Of a DNA stretch of 64,000 bases, positions 29,812 through 37,787 are shown piece after piece. The position numbers and the translations under genes are program-made. Position 1 is the first letter of the stretch, and each line of letters starts with the position of its first letter. This DNA comes from Clostridiales bacterium (GTDB lineage Bacteria; Bacillota; Clostridia; Saccharofermentanales; Saccharofermentanaceae): contig JAFZHS010000021.1 in NCBI GenBank assembly GCA_017554745.1, forward strand, positions 62,001 through 126,000, given 5' to 3'. Below the pieces are notes generated by a model that saw nothing but the letters and a program-made list of their open reading frames with translations, was not told the origin of the DNA and did no database searches.

Positions 29812-30321
29812 TCAGCCGAGCACCTCTTCGCCCACTTCCATGATATGCTCATCGAGCACGCAGAAGGTGATATCGATCTCGTAATCAGGATTGTCCGCGA
29901 TGAAATCTTTACATGCCGTTATAGCCCTCTCCCATGCCTGCCTCAGCGGGTAACCGTAGATGCCGGCTGAGATCAGGGGGAATCCTATCGAATGAAGGTC
30001 ATTCTCTTTCGCGAGCTCCAGAGAGCTCTTGTAAGCGCTGTAAAGCTTCTGCGGTTCGCCGTCGATACCGCCCTTCCAGATGGGGCCTACGGCGTGGATG
30101 ACATGCTTTGCGGGAAGATTGAAGCCGGGCGTGATGACTGCCGAGCCTGTGGCGCAGCGCCCGATCTTCATGCATGCTGCGGTCATCTTATCGACACCCG
30201 CGTCCCTGAAAATATATCCGCAAACTCCATTGCCCATTATGAGTGCGGAATTGGCTGCGTTTACGACTGCATCTGCCGTCAACTTGGTGATGCTGATATT
30301 CTGTATCTTAATGCTACTCAT
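29812..30321 (-). CDS. Macro-domain protein (ADP-ribose-derivative hydrolase-like)
   Basis: A 169-residue single macro domain. The conserved ADP-ribose-binding motifs are present: ADAVVNAANSALIMGNGVCG (residues 16-35) and the loop SAGIYGYPLRQA near residue 120. Relatives remove ADP-ribose from proteins or deacetylate O-acetyl-ADP-ribose (YmdB type). It stands alone between the glycosyltransferase gene and the fab operon, with no ADP-ribosyltransferase or sirtuin gene nearby in the window. Confidence 0.9.
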   Translation of the reverse strand: MSSIKIQNISITKLTADAVVNAANSALIMGNGVCGYIFRDAGVDKMTAACMKIGRCATGSAVITPGFNLPAKHVIHAVGPIWKGGIDGEPQKLYSAYKSSLELAKENDLHSIGFPLISAGIYGYPLRQAWERAITACKDFIADNPDYEIDITFCVLDEHIMEVGEEVLG

Positions 30322-30583
30322 ACCGGTTCTCCTTTGCGTATATTTTTCGTTGGTTCCTACTTAGATTGTAATGCTTTGAGGGCAGATATTCCAACGTAAA
30401 AAAACGGGCATAAATCAACTCGAAAAAACCCAAATAAATGCAAAGTGTGACCGGATTGCGATTTTTCGGGTCTTTTCGACGTCATTTAGGCCCAAAATAA
30501 ACCCATTCATTCTGTGAAGAATCAAAAAAAGAGGACACCTCAAATGAGATGCCCTCCGGAAGCTTTATTAAAAGGTCGGGGAA
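30322..30583. other. Intergenic region between the fab operon and the macro-domain gene
   Basis: There is no gene. It holds the fab terminator (30524-30556) and a long imperfect inverted repeat, TCGAAAAAACCC at about 30420 with GGGTCTTTTCGA at about 30468-30479, separated by about 36 nt. The latter loosely recalls the hairpins of the dispersed element but does not align with it well. Confidence 0.5.
30524..30556 (-). terminator. Terminator of the fatty-acid operon
   Basis: On the minus strand GAGGGCATCTCA pairs with TGAGGTGTCCTC around a two-base loop and is followed by seven T. It lies 28 bp after the fabZ stop codon. Confidence 0.85.
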
Positions 30584-31018
30584 TTACTGCATGATGGCGA
30601 ACTTCAATGTAGCCTGGACAGCGACCTTGCCGTCGACTGTGGCAACTGCTTCGCCAACGCCGACAGGGCCTCTTACGGCCGTGATCTTTGTCTCAAGTCT
30701 TACTGTATCGCCGGGGACGATCGCGCGCTTAAACTTGCAGTTGTCGATGCCTGCGAAGACTGCGATCTTGCCCTTGAATTCTTCCTGTGAGAGGATCGCT
30801 ACTGCGCCTGTCTGAGCGAGTGCCTCGACAGTAAGAACGCCGGGGACGATAGGATACTCAGGGAAATGTCCTCTGAAGAAATATTCGTCGTATGTGAAGT
30901 TCTTGATAGCGACAGCATACTGACCGGGCTCATAGTCTTCTACCTTGTCAATGAGAAGGAAGGGATGTCTGTGAGGGATGATCTTCATGATCTCTGTCGT
31001 GGTAAGTGAGTTAGCCAT
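30584..31018 (-). CDS. fabZ: 3-hydroxyacyl-ACP dehydratase
   Basis: It dehydrates 3-hydroxyacyl-ACP to the trans-2-enoyl form in type II fatty-acid synthesis. The 144-residue hot-dog-fold protein has the catalytic His in IPHRHPFLLIDKV (residues 14-26) and the second active-site region FRGHFPEYPIVPGVL with the catalytic Glu downstream in VEALAQ. It is the last gene of the fabH-K-D-G-F-Z unit, 48 bp after fabF. Confidence 0.96.
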   Translation of the reverse strand: MANSLTTTEIMKIIPHRHPFLLIDKVEDYEPGQYAVAIKNFTYDEYFFRGHFPEYPIVPGVLTVEALAQTGAVAILSQEEFKGKIAVFAGIDNCKFKRAIVPGDTVRLETKITAVRGPVGVGEAVATVDGKVAVQATLKFAIMQ

Positions 31019-31066
31019 AATATAGATGCCTCCTTATATTTCTTTCCCGGACCAATCCGTTTGTGA

Positions 31067-32299
31067 TTATTCTTCGAACTTCTTGACGATCAGAGAAGCG
31101 TTGTGACCGCCGAAGCCGAGGTTATTAGTCATAGCATACCTTATGTCACGGTTCTTAGGCTCGATGAATGTGTAATCAAGATCCATCTCGCCTTCAGATT
31201 CCTTGGAGCCTGCCGTAACGTGAACGTAGCTGTCATTGATAGCCTTGACACATGCGATGAGCTCAACTCCGCCTGCACCGCCCAGTACGTGGCCGATCAT
31301 GGACTTTGTCGAGTTGATGGAGATGCCCTTGATATCTTCCTTGAACGCATATTTCATTGCGCGTGTCTCGAAAAGGTCGTTGTGGTGTGTGGATGTGCCG
31401 TGAGCGTTGATGTAATCGATGTCGGAAGGCTTGATGCCTGCTTCCTTCATGGCGATGATCATTGCTTCGCCTGCGCCTGATCCGTCTTCTGCAGGTGATG
31501 TGATGTGGTATGCGTCGCATGTTGCGCCGTAGCCTACCATCTCTGCGAGGATGTTTGCGCCTCTTGCCTTGGCGTGCTCATAAGATTCGAGAACGAGAAC
31601 GCCCGAGCCTTCACCGATGACGAATCCGTCTCTGTCCTTATCGAAAGGTCTTGAAGCTGTCTCGGGATCTTCGTTTGTGGAAAGAGCCGTAAGAGCTGCA
31701 AAACCCGTAACGCCGGTCCTGCATACAGCTGCTTCGCATCCGCCTGTGATCATGACGTCGGCATCGCCGTACTTGACTGCCTTGAAAGCATCACCAATGG
31801 AGTGAGCGCCTGTAGCGCAAGCCGTGATGATACATGTGTTGATGCCCTTCATTCCGTACTGGATCGCGATGTTTGCTGATGCCATGTTTGCGATCATCAA
31901 CGGGATGTACATAGGAGCGATCTTGCCGGACTTCTCGAATCTTACCTGCTCTCTCTCGTGTGCCTGCATCGATCCGATACCGGAGCTGACGATAACGCCT
32001 ACTCTGTAAGGGTCTTCCTTTGTCATATCAAGACCTGCCTGCTCGATAGCTTCCTTGGCTGCGGCGAGCGCATAGTGAGCGAAGGGCTCCATACGCTTCA
32101 TTGTCTTGAAATCCATGTAGTTCTGGGGATCGAAGTCTTTAACTTCGCATGCAAGCTTTACCTTATATCCGCTTGCATCAAACTTTGTAATCGGCGCGGT
32201 AGCTGCCTTTCCTTTCTTGAGGCCTTCCCAGTATGCCTCAACGCTGTTACCAAGAGGTGTGATCGCACCCATGCCGGTTACTACGACTCTGTTTGCCAT
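31067..32299 (-). CDS. fabF: 3-oxoacyl-ACP synthase II
   Basis: A condensing enzyme of fatty-acid elongation. The 410-residue protein has the Cys-His-His triad: Cys in IITACATGAHSIG (about residue 162), His in INAHGTSTHHND (about 300) and His in KSMIGHVLGGAG (about 336). The normal C-terminal FGFGGHNAS-like glycine motif (LGFGGHNASLIV) is also present. It has full length and no anomalies, unlike the fused ketosynthase at 37788-40049. Confidence 0.96.
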   Translation of the reverse strand: MANRVVVTGMGAITPLGNSVEAYWEGLKKGKAATAPITKFDASGYKVKLACEVKDFDPQNYMDFKTMKRMEPFAHYALAAAKEAIEQAGLDMTKEDPYRVGVIVSSGIGSMQAHEREQVRFEKSGKIAPMYIPLMIANMASANIAIQYGMKGINTCIITACATGAHSIGDAFKAVKYGDADVMITGGCEAAVCRTGVTGFAALTALSTNEDPETASRPFDKDRDGFVIGEGSGVLVLESYEHAKARGANILAEMVGYGATCDAYHITSPAEDGSGAGEAMIIAMKEAGIKPSDIDYINAHGTSTHHNDLFETRAMKYAFKEDIKGISINSTKSMIGHVLGGAGGVELIACVKAINDSYVHVTAGSKESEGEMDLDYTFIEPKNRDIRYAMTNNLGFGGHNASLIVKKFEE

Positions 32300-32356
32300 T
32301 TACTTATTCTCCAATAGTTTTATTTTCTAAAGACGCTCCCCACAAGCATCCTTGAA

Positions 32357-33103
32357 TTACATATGCATTCCGCCGTCGACGGATAATACCTGTCCTGTGA
32401 TGTATGAAGCATCTTCGGAGCAGAGGAAGTTAACTGCGTTAGCGATGTCCTCGGGCTGGCCGTATCTCTTGAGAGGGATCATCTCGAAGATGGCTTCCTT
32501 CTGCTTGTCTGTGAGAACGGCTGTCATGGGTGTCTCAACATATCCGGGAGCGATCGCGTTGAATGTGATGTTTCTTGAAGCGAGCTCTCTTGCGCAGGAC
32601 TTAGTGATACCGAGGATTCCTGCCTTGGATGCTGAGTAGTTGACCTGGCCTGCCTGGCCTTCGATGCCTACGATGGAAGAAATGCTTACTACTCTTCCCT
32701 CTCTCTTCTTCATCATGAAAGGTGTTGTGTGCTTGATGAAGTTGAATGTACCCTTGAGGTTAACTGCGATAACAGAATCGAAGTTCTCTTCTGACATCTT
32801 GAGGAGCAGGCCGTCTCTTGTGATACCTGCGTTGTTAACGAGGATATAGATTCCGCCGAAGTCTTCGTTGATCTGAGCTACTGTCTCTCCGACCTTATCG
32901 AAATCAGCTACGTTGCACTGGTAAGCCTTTGCGTCAACGCCCAAAGCCTTTACCTCGTCTTCAGCTTCCTTGCTCATTTCGAGGGGGCATGCGTCTACGA
33001 TAGCGATGTTGTAACCGCTCTTAGCGAGCTTTAATGCGATCGCCTTGCCGATACCTCTTGAAGCGCCGGTAACGATTGCAGTTTTTCTGGTATTCTCTGA
33101 CAT
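32357..33103 (-). CDS. fabG: 3-oxoacyl-ACP reductase
   Basis: An NADPH-dependent short-chain dehydrogenase that reduces 3-oxoacyl-ACP. The 248-residue protein has the Rossmann motif TGASRGIGKA (residues 12-21), NNAG near residue 89 and the Ser-Tyr-Lys triad (SSIVG, then YSASK at about residues 154-158). It ends in the DGGMHM-type FabG tail. It is in the middle of the fab operon, 17 bp after fabD. A second FabG-like reductase lies at 37029-37763. Confidence 0.96.
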   Translation of the reverse strand: MSENTRKTAIVTGASRGIGKAIALKLAKSGYNIAIVDACPLEMSKEAEDEVKALGVDAKAYQCNVADFDKVGETVAQINEDFGGIYILVNNAGITRDGLLLKMSEENFDSVIAVNLKGTFNFIKHTTPFMMKKREGRVVSISSIVGIEGQAGQVNYSASKAGILGITKSCARELASRNITFNAIAPGYVETPMTAVLTDKQKEAIFEMIPLKRYGQPEDIANAVNFLCSEDASYITGQVLSVDGGMHM

Positions 33104-33119
33104 GATCTTTCCTCCTTTA

Positions 33120-34037
33120 TTATCCCAGCTTCTCAGCCAGTGTTTCTATGTCTTCCGGTGTAGCAACACCGATAACATTGATCGACGGAACGGTCTTCTT
33201 TACGAAGCCTGCGATGGTCTTTCCGGGGCCGACTTCGATGATCGTATCCACACCCATCTTCTCTAACTCATAGAGTGTCTGCTCCCACATAACGGGGCTA
33301 TAGACCTGCTTTTCGAGAAGATCCTTGATCTGTGACTTGTCTGTAATTGCTGCCGCGTTAGCGTTTGCGATGTAAGGGATCTTGGGATCCTTGATCTCAA
33401 CATCCTCTAATGCCTTTGCGAGCTTTTCGCCTGCTCCCTTGAGAAGAGGTGAATGGAAAGGTCCGGAAACATTGAGCTCTAATACTCTCTTCGCGCCTGC
33501 TTCCTGAAGAAGGGGCATTGCTGCCTGAACTGCTGTCTTCTTTCCTGTGATGACGATCTGTCCGGGGCAGTTGAAGTTTGCACACCAGCAGCCGTCGATG
33601 TCCTTGATGACGTTTTCGATGGTCTCTGCAGCAAGGCCGATAACTGCTGCCATGGAGCCTTCGCCTGCGGGAACTTCAGAAGACATGAGCTTTCCTCTGA
33701 GTCTCGTGAGTCTTACCGCGTCTTCAAAGCTGATGGCGCCTGCGACATAGAGGCTGCAGTATTCGCCTAATGACAGTCCTGCAGTAACTGCGGGCTTGTA
33801 GCCTGCGTCGAGCAGTGCGTCCGTGATCATGCAGCATGCGGTAACGAGTGCCGGCTGCGTGTATTCGGTGATGTTGATGTCTTCGTTGGGCTCATAGAGG
33901 AGCTTGTCCATGTCGATCCCTGCAGCTTCAGATGCAGTTGCGATCATGTCCTGGAAATATCTGTCAGATCTGGCAAAACCCTCTGCCATTCCGACGTGCT
34001 GTACTCCCTGGCCCGGGTAACAAAAAGCTATACTCAT
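33120..34037 (-). CDS. fabD: Malonyl-CoA:ACP transacylase
   Basis: It loads malonyl groups onto ACP. The 305-residue protein has the acyltransferase nucleophile motif AGLSLGEYCSL (Ser about residue 93), the N-terminal FCYPGQGVQ, and the catalytic His in SGPFHSPLL near residue 200. It starts within the fabK stop (TAATG), so coupling is likely. It would also serve any malonyl-ACP need of the neighbouring ketosynthase cluster, which has no transacylase of its own. Confidence 0.96.
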   Translation of the reverse strand: MSIAFCYPGQGVQHVGMAEGFARSDRYFQDMIATASEAAGIDMDKLLYEPNEDINITEYTQPALVTACCMITDALLDAGYKPAVTAGLSLGEYCSLYVAGAISFEDAVRLTRLRGKLMSSEVPAGEGSMAAVIGLAAETIENVIKDIDGCWCANFNCPGQIVITGKKTAVQAAMPLLQEAGAKRVLELNVSGPFHSPLLKGAGEKLAKALEDVEIKDPKIPYIANANAAAITDKSQIKDLLEKQVYSPVMWEQTLYELEKMGVDTIIEVGPGKTIAGFVKKTVPSINVIGVATPEDIETLAEKLG

Positions 34038-34969
34038 TATGCTTCGAGCTTCCTTCCCAAAAGTTTATCTGCCTGCTCGAACATCGATTCTATGATGACC
34101 TTAGCAGGTCTTACTTCCTTGACGAGACCTGCGATCTGGCCTGCCATGAATGTACCTTCCTTGATGTCACCTTCTACTACGGCCTTACGGAGACTTCCTA
34201 CTGTGAGGCCTTCGAGCTCTTCGAAAGTAACGCCGCTCTGCTCCATCTCAAGATACTTGTTGGAAAGAGCGTTTCTTATCTGTCTTACGGGATGGCCATA
34301 GGATCTGCCGGTAACTCTTGTTGAGTTGTCCTTTGCCTTGATGACCATATCCTTGTAGTTCTGGTGGACATTGACTTCGTCGCATGCGCAGAAGACTGTT
34401 CCGCACTGTACGCCTTCAGCTCCGAGCATGAAGGATGCTGCAACGCCTCTGCCGTCTGCGATACCGCCTGCAGCGATAACGGGGATGGATACTGCGTCAA
34501 CGACCTGGGGAACAAGTGTCATAGTTGTTGCTTCACCGATGTGTCCGCCGGACTCTGTGCCCTCGGCGATGACTGCGTCAGCACCGCACTGCTCCATTCT
34601 CTTTGCAAGAGCAACGCCTGCAGTAACGGGGATAACGATGATGCCTGCTTCCTTCCACATGTCCATGTACTTTTCCGGAGAGCCTGCGCCCGTGGTAACT
34701 ACCTTTACCTTCTCCTCGGCGATGACCTTGGCGATCTCGGGAGCTCTGGGGTTCATGAGCATGAGGTTTACGCCGAACGGCTTGTCTGTTGCCTCACGGC
34801 ACTTCTTGATCTGGTCACGGAGCCAGTTCTCGTCTGCTCCGCCGACACCGATGATGCCGAGGCCGCCTGCTTCGGATACTGCTGCTGCGATGTGCCAGTC
34901 AGCTACCCATGCCATACCACCCTGGAAAATAGGATATTTGATTCCAACCAAATCTGTGATTCTTGTCAT
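34037..34969 (-). CDS. fabK: Enoyl-ACP reductase II (flavoenzyme)
   Basis: An FMN-dependent enoyl-ACP reductase that completes each elongation cycle. The 310-residue protein has the nitronate-monooxygenase-like fold with the FabK start YPIFQGGMAWVAD (residues 13-25), GSPEKYMD near residue 97 and the central AEGTESGGHIGE (about residue 142). FabK replaces FabI in many Firmicutes, including clostridia and streptococci, and confers natural triclosan tolerance. No FabI is in the window. It is between fabH and fabD. Confidence 0.95.
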   Translation of the reverse strand: MTRITDLVGIKYPIFQGGMAWVADWHIAAAVSEAGGLGIIGVGGADENWLRDQIKKCREATDKPFGVNLMLMNPRAPEIAKVIAEEKVKVVTTGAGSPEKYMDMWKEAGIIVIPVTAGVALAKRMEQCGADAVIAEGTESGGHIGEATTMTLVPQVVDAVSIPVIAAGGIADGRGVAASFMLGAEGVQCGTVFCACDEVNVHQNYKDMVIKAKDNSTRVTGRSYGHPVRQIRNALSNKYLEMEQSGVTFEELEGLTVGSLRKAVVEGDIKEGTFMAGQIAGLVKEVRPAKVIIESMFEQADKLLGRKLEA

Positions 34970-35005
34970 GTCCTTTTATCTCCTTTTTATATTTCGAAAT
35001 CTGGA

Positions 35006-35983
35006 TCAGTAAACAATGTAATTTGCGTCCCATGTAAGGCCTGCGCCGAAGCTTGCGAGTACGAGCTTCATTCCGGGCTTGAGCCTGCCGTCCTGCTTCA
35101 TCTCAGTCAGAAGGAGCGGAATGCTTGCGGAAGATACGTTGCCGTACTTGCTGATATTCATGGGGAATCTGTCTCTCGGGATACCGAGCTTCTTTGCAGT
35201 AGCCTCGATGATCCTCGCATTTGCCTGGTGAAGGATGAAGTAATCTACGTCATTCTCGAGATCGAAGCTGTATTTAGATGCAAGATCCTTGATGATCTGC
35301 GGTACTTCGGTAACTGCGAACTTGAATACTTCTCTGCCCATCATGTAGAAAGATGTTGCTTCCTTGAAGCCCTCCTCTTCCCATCTGTCAGGCTGTCTTG
35401 CTGCTTCGCACTTGAGGCAGCCGCTTCTGTAGCCTGAAGATCTCATGATGAACTCGTTGCGCTTGATGTCTTCAGCCTTAAGTACTGCAGCACCTGCGCC
35501 GTCACCAAAGAGGATGCATGTTCCTCTGTCATTGTAGTTCGCAAAATTCGAATTGCACTCCGTGCCGATTACGAGCGCAAGCTTGGAATTGCCTGACTCG
35601 ATAAAGCCTTGGACCGTATTGTAAGCAACGATGAATCCGGGGCATGCGCAGACGACGTCAAAGCATCCGCACTCCTCAGATACTCCCAGCTCTCTCTGGA
35701 CGATGCAGGAAAGCGCGGGGATTACGGTGTCTGACGTTGTGGATGCGGTAACGATAAGATCGATATCCTTGGGATCGATCCCCGCATCCCCGACTGCCTT
35801 CTTTGCAGCTTCCACAGCCATCGTGGACGGCTTCTCTGTGATGTGGTCCGCGATATGTCTTTCCTTTATTCCTGTACGCTCGGTGATCCACTCGTCGCTG
35901 GTATCAAGGAACTTAGCGAAATCGTCATTGGTGACGACCTTCTTGGGGATATAAGCTCCGAGCCCTATAATTCTGCCTGTCAT
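35006..35983 (-). CDS. fabH: 3-oxoacyl-ACP synthase III
   Basis: The initiating condensing enzyme, acyl-CoA plus malonyl-ACP. The 325-residue protein has the FabH Cys-His-Asn triad: Cys at about residue 114 (CFDVVCACPGFI), His in ILHQANARI near residue 249, and Asn in NISKYGNVSSAS near 279. It is the first gene of the fab unit, with an AGAGG ribosome site and a 23-nt GC-rich hairpin (36011-36033) in the leader. The promoter upstream carries two FabT-like operators. No acpP or acc gene is in this operon, although both are often in such clusters. Confidence 0.95.
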   Translation of the reverse strand: MTGRIIGLGAYIPKKVVTNDDFAKFLDTSDEWITERTGIKERHIADHITEKPSTMAVEAAKKAVGDAGIDPKDIDLIVTASTTSDTVIPALSCIVQRELGVSEECGCFDVVCACPGFIVAYNTVQGFIESGNSKLALVIGTECNSNFANYNDRGTCILFGDGAGAAVLKAEDIKRNEFIMRSSGYRSGCLKCEAARQPDRWEEEGFKEATSFYMMGREVFKFAVTEVPQIIKDLASKYSFDLENDVDYFILHQANARIIEATAKKLGIPRDRFPMNISKYGNVSSASIPLLLTEMKQDGRLKPGMKLVLASFGAGLTWDANYIVY

Positions 35984-36040
35984 TTGACTTTCAACCTCTT
36001 TTTCAGCTTTTTAGGGGCACAATGCTCCCCTAAGCAAAAT

Positions 36041-36103
36041 AGTTTGATTGTCAAAGTATTGCACAGGCATAGCGGTTTTGTCAAGTGCTTTGATTTTCAA
36101 AGT
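36041..36103 (-). promoter_or_regulatory. fabH promoter flanked by two FabT-like operators
   Basis: Site 1 (36041-36057) is AGTTTGATTGTCAAAGT and site 2 (36087-36103) is GCTTTGATTTTCAAAGT. Both resemble the TTTGATTATCAAA palindrome bound by FabT, the MarR-family fatty-acid repressor of streptococci. Between them on the minus strand lies TTGACA (36084-36079) and AATACT (36060-36055), 18 bp apart, a good sigma-A promoter. Site 1 abuts the -10 box and site 2 the -35 box, so bound repressor should block RNA polymerase. The regulator gene is not in the window. Confidence 0.78.
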
Positions 36104-36125
36104 AATTTTGTGGGCGCATTTTTCC

Positions 36126-36275
36126 GGTGCGTCAAAAATGCGCAAAACGGCGGTCTTCATTCATGAAAGCTTCACGAAAAGCGCCGTTTTTGTGAAGCAT
36201 TTTTGCAAATCAACCGGATTTTTCAGATTTCCTTCACGGAATAACCTGTTTTCGTGAAGTCTTCAGGAACGGACG
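36126..36275 (+). repeat. Dispersed two-hairpin intergenic element, copy 2 (partial)
   Basis: A shorter, more diverged copy in the same orientation as copy 1. Hairpin A is GCTTCACGAAAAGCGCCG with GTTTTTGTGAAGC (36169-36198); a TTTTTGCAAATCAACC linker follows; hairpin B is CTTCACGGAATAACC with TGTTTTCGTGAAG (36232-36259). The 5' part keeps only GGTGCGTCAAAAATGCGC. It fills most of the 311-bp gap between the fabH promoter and the flavodoxin-like gene. Confidence 0.8.
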
Positions 36276-36294
36276 GTACAAAGAACAGACTCAC

Positions 36295-37005
36295 TTACTC
36301 CCCGTATCTCCAGTGCGCGTTCATGATCGTCCTGAAGCCCTCGGGCGAGAAACAGGGAATGGATATCTTGCGCTGTGTCTCCTCACTCAGTTTAAATCCG
36401 TTAGCGCAGTATTCCCTGCCGGCATCCTTTATGCTCTCAAGGTAATTTCTGACCTGCCTTGTCTCCCTGGCGTTCGACAGGATCTGGCCTTCGGCGCAAA
36501 GGATCGCGGTATATCTGTCGCGGCCGCAGCAGATCAGGTCGTAATGGGCAAGGAGTGCCGTGAAGACCGGTTCGGGCTCGACATAACCGCATGAGCTTAT
36601 AACAACGAGTTTCTTATCAAAAATGGAAGGATCCCTCATGATGTTAAAGGTCTGGCCGTCTTCACTCCTGCTGCCGCCATAGGGGACCGCGAATGACAGG
36701 CACCTGTCGGTCATGGCCTTGAGTTGTGAAGGCATGTTGTAGAAATACAGAGGAAAGCTCTCGATGATGATGTCTGCTCTCATGATCTCAGCCATGATCT
36801 CAGCCATATCGTCATTAATGACGCAGGTCGCATCTTCAGATGCCCAGCAGCGAAAACAACCCTTGCAGGGCCTGATGTCCTTGGCATAGATGTCTATACG
36901 TTTGATCTCGGTATCTTCGGGGAAGCCCGACACAAAGGCTTTGGTGATGTTGAGGGTGTTGCTCCTGTCCATCTTGGGACTTGCGTTAATAATAAGTACT
37001 TTCAT
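36295..37005 (-). CDS. Flavodoxin-like NAD(P)H-dependent FMN reductase
   Basis: A 236-residue flavodoxin-fold protein. The N-terminus KVLIINASPKMDRSNT is the FMN-phosphate-binding loop of the NADPH-dependent FMN reductase family. A CxxCxxC-like CKGCFRCW near residues 47-54, seen in iron-sulfur flavoprotein relatives, may bind a cluster or simply be conserved. The next motif is SFPLYFYNMPSQLKAMTDR (about residues 84-102). It is the last gene of the putative ketosynthase cluster, 23 bp after the ketoreductase, and could supply a redox step to that pathway. This is inferred from position. Confidence 0.75.
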   Translation of the reverse strand: MKVLIINASPKMDRSNTLNITKAFVSGFPEDTEIKRIDIYAKDIRPCKGCFRCWASEDATCVINDDMAEIMAEIMRADIIIESFPLYFYNMPSQLKAMTDRCLSFAVPYGGSRSEDGQTFNIMRDPSIFDKKLVVISSCGYVEPEPVFTALLAHYDLICCGRDRYTAILCAEGQILSNARETRQVRNYLESIKDAGREYCANGFKLSEETQRKISIPCFSPEGFRTIMNAHWRYGE

Positions 37006-37028
37006 CTATATAGGCTCCGATCAAAAGA

Positions 37029-37763
37029 TCAGAGACTTAAACCTCCGTCCAATACTATTATCTGTCCCGTCATGTAGGAGAATGCGTCAGATACAAGGCT
37101 TGCGACGCAGTCAGCCACATCTTCCACGGCGCCGAAACGCTTCATCGGGATACTCTCGAGATATTTATCCGCAAGGTCTCCCGGGATCGACTTGATCATG
37201 TCGGTGCCGACAAAGCCCGGAGCCACGGCGTTTACCTGGATGCCGTAAGGAGCGAGCTCTTTTGCCATGGTCTGAGTCATTGAGTTGACCGCGCCCTTGG
37301 TAGCGCTGTAAACGGTCTGGCCGGGCACTGCAAGGATCGAGCTTACTGAAGACACGTTGATGATCTTTCCGCTCTTCTGCGAGCACATCTTAAGGCTTGC
37401 CGCCTGGGCACAGTTGATATATCCGCTGATATTGATCGCAAGGCTCCGCTCGAGCGAATCGGGCCTTATCATGAGAAGGTATGCGTCATCCACGACGCCC
37501 GCGTTGTTGATCAGGACATCGATGGTCTCGAAGGCCTTCTTGATCTCCTTAAACATCGCCTTGACCTGGGTGACATCAGAGGTGTCAGCCTTGTAGATCT
37601 CGCATCTTACGCCCAGAGCCGTGATCTCTTCCTGAGTGGCTTTAGCCGCAGCATCGTTGCTGCCATAGTTAAGCGCGATGTCATAGCCTTCTTTGGCGAG
37701 CCTTAATGAGATCGCTTTGCCGATACCTCTAGAGCCGCCTGTAACTACTGCCGTCTTGCCCAT
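37029..37763 (-). CDS. FabG-like ketoreductase in the ketosynthase cluster
   Basis: A 244-residue short-chain dehydrogenase with GGSRGIGKAISL (residues 8-19), NNAGVVDD near residue 90 and Ser-Tyr-Lys (SSVSSIL, then YSATK at about residues 151-155). It parallels FabG but is a separate gene from the fab-operon copy and diverges clearly from it. Its place 24 bp after the fused ketosynthase suggests it reduces the 3-oxoacyl-ACP made by that enzyme. Confidence 0.88.
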   Translation of the reverse strand: MGKTAVVTGGSRGIGKAISLRLAKEGYDIALNYGSNDAAAKATQEEITALGVRCEIYKADTSDVTQVKAMFKEIKKAFETIDVLINNAGVVDDAYLLMIRPDSLERSLAINISGYINCAQAASLKMCSQKSGKIINVSSVSSILAVPGQTVYSATKGAVNSMTQTMAKELAPYGIQVNAVAPGFVGTDMIKSIPGDLADKYLESIPMKRFGAVEDVADCVASLVSDAFSYMTGQIIVLDGGLSL

Positions 37764-37787
37764 AATGCCGACCTCCCGGTGCCTGGA

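Noticed and set aside
30419..30480. A fourth copy of the 196-bp element upstream of the macro-domain gene
   Set aside because: An inverted repeat with CGAAAA/TTTTCG arms is there, but the loop and flanks do not align with the three copies.
34364..35437. A ~350-codon open frame on the plus strand opposite fabK and fabH
   Set aside because: It is a shadow; it spans two genuine genes and their gap.
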